Shown: piece by piece, positions 1-5,863 of the stretch
How positions within the stretch are numbered: the stretch's first letter is position 1
Layout: the number at the start of each line of letters is the position of its first letter
NCBI GenBank assembly: GCA_017475415.1
Contig: JAFVFM010000274.1
Location: 1 to 6,970 of the forward strand
Origin: Solobacterium sp.
Lineage (GTDB): Bacteria; Bacillota_I; Bacilli_A; Erysipelotrichales; Erysipelotrichaceae
Direction of reading: 5' to 3'
DNA: 6,970 bases
Position numbers and translations under genes: made by a program
The notes under the pieces: generated by a model
What the model was told of the DNA's origin: nothing
Databases searched by the model: none
What the model saw: the letters and a program-made list of their open reading frames with translations, nothing else

Positions 1-160
1 AATGATAATCAATATCACTTGAGTCATTTATTTCTTTCTCTTTTAAATATTGCATATATTGCAAAAGGTCTTCTTTATAGGAAACTACTGTTCTTTTGCT
101 TTTGCCTTCATTAATTTGTATATGCAATAAATATTGTTGAAATGCAAATTCTAGATTCAT
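1..160 (-). CDS. xerD: Xer-type tyrosine recombinase, N-terminal fragment (runs off window edge)
   Basis: Translating the minus strand from the ATG at 160-158 gives 53 open codons up to the window edge, beginning MNLEFAFQQYLLHIQ. The pattern of a short helix, then GKSKRTVVSYKEDLLQYMQYL, matches the N-terminal SAM-like core-binding domain of XerC/XerD recombinases (family pattern G-x-S-x-x-T-x-x-x-Y-x-x-D-L). Such proteins resolve chromosome dimers at dif sites in cooperation with FtsK/SftA-type translocases. The catalytic domain with its R-H-R-Y residues lies outside the window, so activity cannot be judged. The ATG overlaps the dinB TGA in an ATGA junction, and a GAGGG-type ribosome site at 168-164 precedes it with a short spacer, which supports this start. 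Whether it is XerD, XerC or another Xer paralogue cannot be settled from the N-terminus. XerD is the best guess because one lies in the same broad region in Bacillus. Confidence 0.75.
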   Translation of the reverse strand, partial: MNLEFAFQQYLLHIQINEGKSKRTVVSYKEDLLQYMQYLKEKEINDSSDIDYH

Positions 161-1326
161 TTTCCCTCTTTATCAATCAATTTACTTGCTCTAATAAAGC
201 CTAAAGTACCTAAGCTTTCATTTAATTCTTTTAAAATAGAATCTGTATTTTCTTTATTCATTTCTTCATAATTAAATAAATTAATACGTTCATCATCACT
301 CACAAAATCACTCATCGTAATGCCTAAAAGTCTTATTGGTTCATCATCCCAATTCTCTTCAAATAAAGTCATCGCTTCTAAAAATATAGCATCACTTGTA
401 AAAATAGGATCCCCAATAATCTTTTTGGATCGTGTAATATTGCGGAAATCATCATAGGTAATACGCAAAGTAATATGCGAACCAGCCTTCTTTTGGTTTA
501 CCATACGCCTGGATAATTCTTTTGCTAAAGCACGTAATATACCTCTTAATTCATCATATTCAGTTAAATCATCTAAAAAAGTTTCTGAAATTCCTATACT
601 TTTTTGTTCATATTCCATGGTTAATTCACGATAGTCATAACCATGAACTCGTTGTAATACCTCATCCAAACGATTTCCAAATAGATTTTCTAAATCTTCG
701 CGATTAGAATAACGGGCTAAATCCCCTATTGTATGAATATTTAATTCTTCTAATAAAGGCACTGTTTTATTTCCTATACCTCGCAAATCTCGTAAAGGTA
801 ATGTACACATCTTTTCTTCTACATCACGTATACGTAATACCGTAATGCCCAATGGCTTTTTCATATCCGAAGCCATCTTAGCTAAAAATAAATTTGGACC
901 TATACCAATAGAGCATGGTATACCAATTTCTTCATAAATTTGTTTTTGCATTTGTACAGCCAAATCTAATGGTTTTTTGAATTTCATTATTGTTTCTGTT
1001 ACATCTGCATAACATTCATCAATGGAAGCTTGTTCTACTAAGTTTGTATAGGAATGGACAATTTCCATAAACTTTTGTGACAATTCTTGATAAAAATGAT
1101 AATGTCCTTCAACAATAATTAGATTCTTACATAAACGTAAAGCTTCACTGACTGGCATAGCAGAATGGATGCCATATTTTCTTGCTTCATAACTAGCTGT
1201 AGAAACAACACTTCTTCTTGAATACCCTGCTACAATAATCGGTTTGCCTTTTAATTCAGGATTTAATAATACTTCGGCATTGGCAAAAAAAGCATTTAAA
1301 TCAATATGAAAATATATACGTGACAT
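157..1326 (-). CDS. dinB: DNA polymerase IV (Y-family translesion polymerase)
   Basis: This 389-residue protein is a complete Y-family polymerase that copies damaged or distorted templates with low fidelity. The palm opens with HIDLNAFFA, giving catalytic D9 and an aromatic steric gate at F14. The second acidic pair is D103-E104 in SIDECYADVT. The fingers carry the usual STASYEARKYG and SAMP motifs at about 42-58. A helix-hairpin-helix thumb element (LRGIGNKT) sits near 181-188, and the little-finger domain ends with IRLLGITMSDF at 331-341. A clamp-binding-like peptide RINLF follows at 347-351, where the canonical first residue is Gln. The remaining tail (about 352-389) resembles the C-terminal extension seen in other Firmicutes Pol IV proteins. 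The start ATG shares one base with the recN TAA (TAATG), and the stop overlaps the next gene, so translation is probably coupled. I saw no LexA-box-like palindrome at its start. Confidence 0.96.
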   Translation of the reverse strand: MSRIYFHIDLNAFFANAEVLLNPELKGKPIIVAGYSRRSVVSTASYEARKYGIHSAMPVSEALRLCKNLIIVEGHYHFYQELSQKFMEIVHSYTNLVEQASIDECYADVTETIMKFKKPLDLAVQMQKQIYEEIGIPCSIGIGPNLFLAKMASDMKKPLGITVLRIRDVEEKMCTLPLRDLRGIGNKTVPLLEELNIHTIGDLARYSNREDLENLFGNRLDEVLQRVHGYDYRELTMEYEQKSIGISETFLDDLTEYDELRGILRALAKELSRRMVNQKKAGSHITLRITYDDFRNITRSKKIIGDPIFTSDAIFLEAMTLFEENWDDEPIRLLGITMSDFVSDDERINLFNYEEMNKENTDSILKELNESLGTLGFIRASKLIDKEGK

Positions 1327-2969
1327 TAGGAATGATTTCTCCTATACAATTCTTCTGCTGCACTAAGGGAAGAAGAAGTAACCTCCCCTGTACTAATATA
1401 AGCTAATTCTTCGATGCTTTCTTCTTTATTCAATTCTTTTACAGATGTGATTGTTCGCTTACCTTTGATTGCTTTTTCTACATGATAATGATAATCAGCG
1501 CAACTAGCGACTTGCGCTAAATGAGTAACTGAGAATACTTGAACATCTTTAGCTAAAGCCTTCATCTTTTGGCCAATTGAGGTAGCGATATTACCACTAA
1601 CACCTGTATCAATTTCATCAAAGATGATGGTTTTTATTCCCTGTAAATTTGTAAAGATTACTTTTAAGCCTAGCATTAATCGGCTAATCTCGCCTCCACT
1701 TGCGGTTTTAATTAATGGCCTTAATTGTTCCCCTTTATTCATGGATACATAAAAGGCTATTGCATCATTACCAAAAGCACTTTCTTTTGCGTCTGTAATT
1801 TGTGTTTGAAATTGGGCATGTGTCAAACCTAAATCCTTTAAATGGATTTGTATTTCAGCATCTAACTTAGGTGCATGTTTTAATCGTGAAGCATGTAATT
1901 TCTGTGCTACAGTTTCATACGCATTCTTTGCCTTTTCTATTTTTTGATCCATTTCTTCTAAATACGCTTGACGATTATCCATCATTTCGATTTTTGTATT
2001 TAAATCATCTCTAGTTTTCAATATATCTTCTATTGTACGACCATATTTACGCTTCATTCGTTGAATAAAAAATAAACGCTCTTGCATAGCATTAATGGAA
2101 TCTTCATCATAATCATATTGATTTAAGATTTTTGTTAAAGAATCAATAGCTTCTTCTATATTGTAATAGCCATCATTCATCTGTTTTTTTGCGGTAATAA
2201 AAGTATCATTATCTTCTAAAGATTGTATTTGATAATTTAATTGATAAAGATCATTACTTAAGCCTTCTTTATAACTTTCTACAATAAGATTCAATTTCTC
2301 AAAAGCATTCTTAATTACTTTATAAGCTTTTTCTTGTTCTTCCAATTCATTATCTTCTCCGATTTGTAATTGGGCTTCATCTATTTCATTTACTTGATAA
2401 GTATAGATTTCTAATTCACTTTCGTTATAGTTTTCTTGAAGTGCCTTTTCTTTTTGTTTCACTAGATCTGCATAAATGTAATATTTATCTTTTACTTCAT
2501 TTAATAAAACTGTATGTCCGCAATAAGCATCTAATAAATGCATATGATTATTGCTGTCTAATAGATAAGCATTATCTCTTTGGCCATGTATATCAATTTG
2601 ATCACGTAAACAATTCTGTAATAAAGAAAATGTTACTATACGATGATTAATACGCGATTGTGATTTCCCATTTTTATAAATCTCACGTGTAATAATGGTA
2701 TCTTCTTCTACCTCAAAGCCAGCTTCTTCTAATATTTTTTTTGCATGTATATCATCATGTAAAGAAAAAGTACCTTCAATAATGGCTTTATCTTTATCTT
2801 TCATAATTAAACTAGCACTAGAGCGCTCCATAGATAAAACAGATATTGCATCTAATAAAATGGATTTGCCTGCACCAGTTTCACCAGTGAAGGCACTAAA
2901 GCCATCATGAAAATCAAGAGATAACTCATCAATTAAGATGAAATTTTGAATATATAGGTTTTTAAGCAT
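1326..2969 (-). CDS. recN: DNA repair protein RecN (SMC-like ATPase)
   Basis: RecN is an SMC-family ATPase acting early in double-strand-break repair by gathering or tethering DNA ends in the nucleoid. The 547 residues are close to the usual family length. The N-terminal ATPase half has Walker A GETGAGKS at 29-36 and a Q-loop region DIHGQRD at 126-132. A long charged helical region, about 160-365, is the short coiled-coil arm typical of RecN, without a full SMC hinge. The C-terminal half has the ABC signature ASGGE at 423-427, Walker B TIIFDE at 447-452 followed by the D-loop region DTGVSG, and a switch histidine in SVTHLAQVA at 480-488. All ATPase motifs are intact. The start ATG overlaps the end of dxs by 8 nt and has a strong AAGGAG at 2982-2977 with a 7-nt spacer. 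In Bacillus tlyA and argR lie between dxs and recN; here they are absent. Confidence 0.97.
   Translation of the reverse strand: MLKNLYIQNFILIDELSLDFHDGFSAFTGETGAGKSILLDAISVLSMERSSASLIMKDKDKAIIEGTFSLHDDIHAKKILEEAGFEVEEDTIITREIYKNGKSQSRINHRIVTFSLLQNCLRDQIDIHGQRDNAYLLDSNNHMHLLDAYCGHTVLLNEVKDKYYIYADLVKQKEKALQENYNESELEIYTYQVNEIDEAQLQIGEDNELEEQEKAYKVIKNAFEKLNLIVESYKEGLSNDLYQLNYQIQSLEDNDTFITAKKQMNDGYYNIEEAIDSLTKILNQYDYDEDSINAMQERLFFIQRMKRKYGRTIEDILKTRDDLNTKIEMMDNRQAYLEEMDQKIEKAKNAYETVAQKLHASRLKHAPKLDAEIQIHLKDLGLTHAQFQTQITDAKESAFGNDAIAFYVSMNKGEQLRPLIKTASGGEISRLMLGLKVIFTNLQGIKTIIFDEIDTGVSGNIATSIGQKMKALAKDVQVFSVTHLAQVASCADYHYHVEKAIKGKRTITSVKELNKEESIEELAYISTGEVTSSSLSAAEELYRRNHS
1339..1343 (-). promoter_or_regulatory. 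Ribosome-binding site for dinB, unusually distant
   Basis: AGGAG lies inside the last codons of recN, 12 nt upstream of the dinB ATG at 1326-1324. That spacing is longer than usual. Since the recN stop and dinB start overlap as TAATG, ribosomes ending recN may reinitiate directly. The site plus reinitiation is the most economical explanation for this start; no better-spaced purine run is visible. Confidence 0.55.
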
Positions 2970-4827
2970 CTCTTAACTCCTTTTCTATTTCATTTAAAAT
3001 AGATTCAACATCAATTGCGATTTCTTTTCGCAACTGCCTATTACTTCCTTGACCTATATATTTATCAGAAATACCAAATCTCCTTATCTTTTTTTGTAAA
3101 TTGTGATCATTTAAATATTCTAAGATACATGAAGAAAGACCGTGACTCAGCATATCCCCTTCTACAGTGAATAATTTCGCTTCGCTTTTAGCGATATGCG
3201 TTAACATTTTTTCATCTAATGGCTTGAAGAAACGACAATTCACAATCGCATATGGTAAATGATTGGATAGAACTTTTTCTTTTAAGCTATTAAAGTCTTC
3301 CCCATAAGTAAGAATATATGCTTGTGTATGATCATCTTCATTTATCATTTCCCATGAACCAATTTCAATTATTTCATCTGTTGGACTAGCTTTTTGTGTC
3401 GTTCCACGAGGATAACGAATCACAAAAGGATGTTCTTGTTTGAAGGCAGTATTCAATAGCATTTGCGCTTCATGTGCGTCCTTAGGTTGAGCTAAGATTA
3501 AATTTGGTAATGGTGTTAATAAACCTATATCAAAAACACCATGATGTGTTGGACCATCTTCCCCTACTAGACCTGCTCTATCCACGCCGATGACAACAGG
3601 CAAATCCATACGACAAATATCATGATTAATTTGATCATAAGCGCGTTGTAAAAACGAACTATAAATAGATAAAAATGGTCTTTTTTGATTGATGGCTAAG
3701 CCCGCTGCGAATGTTGCAGCATGTTCCTCTGCTATACCACAATCAAAAGAGCGATCTGGATATTTCGCAAAGAAGTTATTTAAGGCACTACCTTGTATCA
3801 TAGCAGGTGTAATCGCTACGATATCCTTATTTTTCTTCGCTAAATATAAAAGATGGGAGCTAATACAGCTAGACCAAGATTCATATCCAGTAGCTACTGC
3901 ATGTTTAGGTTTGCCAGTTGTAATATCAAATGGCCCTATACCATGCCATATGCCTTCACGGTCCATTTCACATGGCGCATAGCCCTTCCCTTTTTGGGTA
4001 ATAACATGAATCACAATAGGACCATCATGTTCTTTTGCGACATGAAGAACACGGATTAGTTCTGCAATATTATGTCCATCGATTGGTCCTATATAATCGA
4101 TATGAAACTCTTCAAAAATTCCTCCATCAATAACGACATTTTTTAATGTATCTTTAATTGACTTTAAACCTGAAATAATGGTATTTCCAACATTAGAAGT
4201 CTCTAAGCTTTTACGCATACCCGATTTAATACCTGTATAAGCTTTTGATGCCCGCAAGCGAGAGAATTCTGAATTCAAAGCACCTACATTTTTGGATATA
4301 GACATATTATTATCATTGAAAATAATAATCATATTCCTTTGTTCAGAACCGATTTGGTTTAAGGCTTCTAAGGACATACCACTAGACATCGCTCCATCAC
4401 CAACAACAGGAATAATATGATAATTCTCTTTGTTCAAATCTCTAGCAATTGCCATACCTAAACCAGCACTTAGAGCGGTAGAGCTATGCCCTGCTTCCCA
4501 TACATCATGTTTACTTTCACATCTTTTCTGAAAGCCTGATATTCCATTATATTGTCTTAAATGGGCAAAGCCATTAGCTCTACCAGTTAATATTTTATGT
4601 GTATAACATTGATGTCCAACATCAAAGAAAATCTTATCTGTAGGGGATTGAAATACATAATGCAAAGCAAGTGTTAACTCTACGATACCTAAATTACTCG
4701 CAAGATGACCACCTGTTTTTGAGACGGAAGAAATGAGAAAAGAGCGAATGTCCTTCGCTAATTCATTTAATTCTTTTATGGATAAAGATTGAATATCTTT
4801 TGGCTCTTTGATGTTTGAGAGATTCAT
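2962..4827 (-). CDS. dxs: 1-deoxy-D-xylulose-5-phosphate synthase
   Basis: Dxs is the thiamine-diphosphate enzyme that condenses pyruvate with glyceraldehyde 3-phosphate to give DXP, the entry step of the MEP isoprenoid pathway and a source of thiamine and pyridoxal precursors. The 621 residues match the family length. Visible motifs in order: GGHLASNLG at 39-47 with the conserved His41; DVGHQCYTHKILTGR from 69; the ThDP/Mg motif GDGAMSSG starting at 143 and ending in NDNNMSIS at 171-178 (many homologues have Glu rather than Asn at 174); the catalytic glutamate in AEEHAATFAAGLA at about 366-378; FLQRAYDQ at 392-399; GEDGPTHHGVFD at 422-433; and the C-terminal transketolase domain from about 460. 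A strong AGGAGG precedes the ATG by 5 nt. Its position directly after ispA places two isoprenoid genes together, which indicates an MEP-based rather than mevalonate-based supply. Confidence 0.98.
   Translation of the reverse strand: MNLSNIKEPKDIQSLSIKELNELAKDIRSFLISSVSKTGGHLASNLGIVELTLALHYVFQSPTDKIFFDVGHQCYTHKILTGRANGFAHLRQYNGISGFQKRCESKHDVWEAGHSSTALSAGLGMAIARDLNKENYHIIPVVGDGAMSSGMSLEALNQIGSEQRNMIIIFNDNNMSISKNVGALNSEFSRLRASKAYTGIKSGMRKSLETSNVGNTIISGLKSIKDTLKNVVIDGGIFEEFHIDYIGPIDGHNIAELIRVLHVAKEHDGPIVIHVITQKGKGYAPCEMDREGIWHGIGPFDITTGKPKHAVATGYESWSSCISSHLLYLAKKNKDIVAITPAMIQGSALNNFFAKYPDRSFDCGIAEEHAATFAAGLAINQKRPFLSIYSSFLQRAYDQINHDICRMDLPVVIGVDRAGLVGEDGPTHHGVFDIGLLTPLPNLILAQPKDAHEAQMLLNTAFKQEHPFVIRYPRGTTQKASPTDEIIEIGSWEMINEDDHTQAYILTYGEDFNSLKEKVLSNHLPYAIVNCRFFKPLDEKMLTHIAKSEAKLFTVEGDMLSHGLSSCILEYLNDHNLQKKIRRFGISDKYIGQGSNRQLRKEIAIDVESILNEIEKELRDA
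2977..2982 (-). promoter_or_regulatory. Ribosome-binding site for recN inside the dxs 3' end
   Basis: AAGGAG with a 7-nt spacer to the recN ATG at 2969-2967. It lies wholly within the last codons of dxs (encoding the KELRD end), so the dxs C-terminus and the recN translation signal share the same bases. This supports the ATG chosen for recN despite its overlap with dxs. Confidence 0.8.
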
Positions 4828-4832
4828 AAACT

Positions 4833-4838
4833 CCTCCT
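4833..4838 (-). promoter_or_regulatory. Ribosome-binding site for dxs, merged with ispA stop
   Basis: The string TAGGAGGAG (4839-4831) holds both the ispA TAG stop and a consensus AGGAGG with a 5-nt spacer to the dxs ATG at 4827-4825. It is the closest match to the anti-Shine-Dalgarno sequence in the window, and suggests that dxs is translated efficiently on its own rather than only by coupling. Confidence 0.85.
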
Positions 4839-5670
4839 ACTTCTGACGTTTACGTAAAGCTTTAACTGTATCCATCAAAGCTTCATTCTTGAATCCCTGT
4901 ATCCCTTGAATCATTAACTCTGCCCTATCATAAGTTTGATTCATTAATTCTTCAGTTTTTTCTATCCCTAATAATGATACTACAGATGACTTCTCATTTT
5001 CGACATCTGAAGTACTTTTTCCTAATTGTTCTTGACTTAAAGTTACATCAAATAAATCATCTTGGTATTGAAAAGCTTGACCTAAACAAATGCCTATTTC
5101 TTGCCATATAGAAATATCTTCTTTATGATTCGCTAATATAGCAGCTATCATTAGAGGTGCACTAAGTAATGATCCTGTTTTATAATGATGTATTTCTTCT
5201 ATTTCCTTTAGTGATTTTTCTTCTGTAGGATGCATATCCAAATTTTGCCCATATACCATCCCATTTGCACCGCACGCATCGGCTAAGATAGAAATACAAG
5301 CAACAATCTTATCTGCTTGAACACTAGCTTTTGTGCATAATTGAAAGGCTTCTGTTAATAAAGCATCACCAGCTAATATCGCTGTTGCTTCATCAAATTG
5401 TTTATGACATGTTAATCTACCACGACGATAATCATCATTGTCCATAGCAGGTAAATCATCATGAATTAAAGAATAAGTATGGATCATTTCTATCGCTACC
5501 GCAAAAGGATCTGCAATAGATGTATCATACCCATAGCCTTCTAGAACATCATATAATAACTTTGGTCTTATTCGTTTACCACCAGCTAATAAAGAATAAA
5601 GTAAAGCCTCTTTTACTCTACTATCACGAATATAATTTAAACTTTTCTCTAATAACTCATTCATCTTCAT
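4837..5670 (-). CDS. ispA: Polyprenyl synthetase, farnesyl diphosphate synthase type
   Basis: This trans-prenyltransferase condenses IPP with allylic diphosphates, probably to farnesyl diphosphate, which feeds undecaprenyl phosphate for cell-wall synthesis. With the start at 5670 it has 277 residues, normal for bacterial IspA. The substrate site GGKRIRP is at 30-36. The first aspartate-rich motif DDLPAMD is at 71-77 and has the two-residue insertion of bacterial type II enzymes. RRGRLTCHK follows at 82-90, and the second motif DDLFD is at 204-208. Tyr66, five residues before the first motif, is the aromatic position associated with C15 product length; a geranylgeranyl product cannot be excluded. 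The frame stays open up to a TTG at 5706, but that codon lacks a visible ribosome site. ATG 5670 has AAGGA five bases upstream, and ATG 5664 is the next alternative. It overlaps xseB by 14 nt and ends 9 nt before dxs. Confidence 0.95.
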   Translation of the reverse strand: MKMNELLEKSLNYIRDSRVKEALLYSLLAGGKRIRPKLLYDVLEGYGYDTSIADPFAVAIEMIHTYSLIHDDLPAMDNDDYRRGRLTCHKQFDEATAILAGDALLTEAFQLCTKASVQADKIVACISILADACGANGMVYGQNLDMHPTEEKSLKEIEEIHHYKTGSLLSAPLMIAAILANHKEDISIWQEIGICLGQAFQYQDDLFDVTLSQEQLGKSTSDVENEKSSVVSLLGIEKTEELMNQTYDRAELMIQGIQGFKNEALMDTVKALRKRQK

Positions 5671-5863
5671 TATTTTCCTTAATGATTTGATTGACTTTAT
5701 CTTCAAATACTTTTAATTTTGCATCACATTCTTTGGTTAATTTTAAACCTTCTTCAAATAATTCTATTGTTTTATCTAAAGATAATTCATTATTTTCTAA
5801 TAAGGAAACAATCTCTTCTAAACGATCCATCGATTCCTCACATGTCATATTTTTCTTTGCCAT
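5657..5863 (-). CDS. xseB: Exodeoxyribonuclease VII small subunit
   Basis: XseB is the small helical subunit that binds the C-terminal helical region of XseA to form exonuclease VII, an enzyme that degrades single-stranded DNA from both ends. The 68 residues form the typical two-helix protein: ESMDRLEEIVSLLEN, then the turn NELSLDKTIELFEEGLKL, with the family's conserved LE-IV, L-E, G and K-C/L positions, and an acidic tail NNEDE. An ATG at 5869 is in frame but its AGAGG motif abuts it directly. The ATG at 5863 has the same motif at a normal 6-nt spacing and gives the usual MAKK-type N-terminus, so that start is chosen. The gene overlaps xseA by 26 nt and ispA by 14 nt, which suggests coupled translation within the complex and along the operon. 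Confidence 0.95.
   Translation of the reverse strand: MAKKNMTCEESMDRLEEIVSLLENNELSLDKTIELFEEGLKLTKECDAKLKVFEDKVNQIIKENNEDE
5676..5680 (-). promoter_or_regulatory. Ribosome-binding site deciding the ispA start
   Basis: AAGGA lies inside xseB, 5 nt before the ATG at 5670-5668 and 11 nt before a second in-frame ATG at 5664-5662. It favours the first ATG, and argues against the upstream in-frame TTG at 5706-5704, which would add twelve basic residues not expected in this family. Confidence 0.65.

Noticed and set aside
522..707. Plus-strand open frame of 61 codons opposite dinB
   Set aside because: It is rich in residues that arise from reading AT-rich antisense codons and sits opposite the conserved thumb and little-finger domains of DinB.
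2441..2910. Plus-strand open frames opposite recN (2441-2650 and 2695-2910)
   Set aside because: They are antisense to recN coding sequence, including the Walker A region, without a recognisable protein or initiation signals.
3689..3982. Plus-strand open frame of 97 codons opposite dxs
   Set aside because: It lies wholly antisense to strongly conserved dxs motifs, has low-complexity composition, no recognisable domain and no convincing ribosome site. It is a shadow of the dxs coding pattern.
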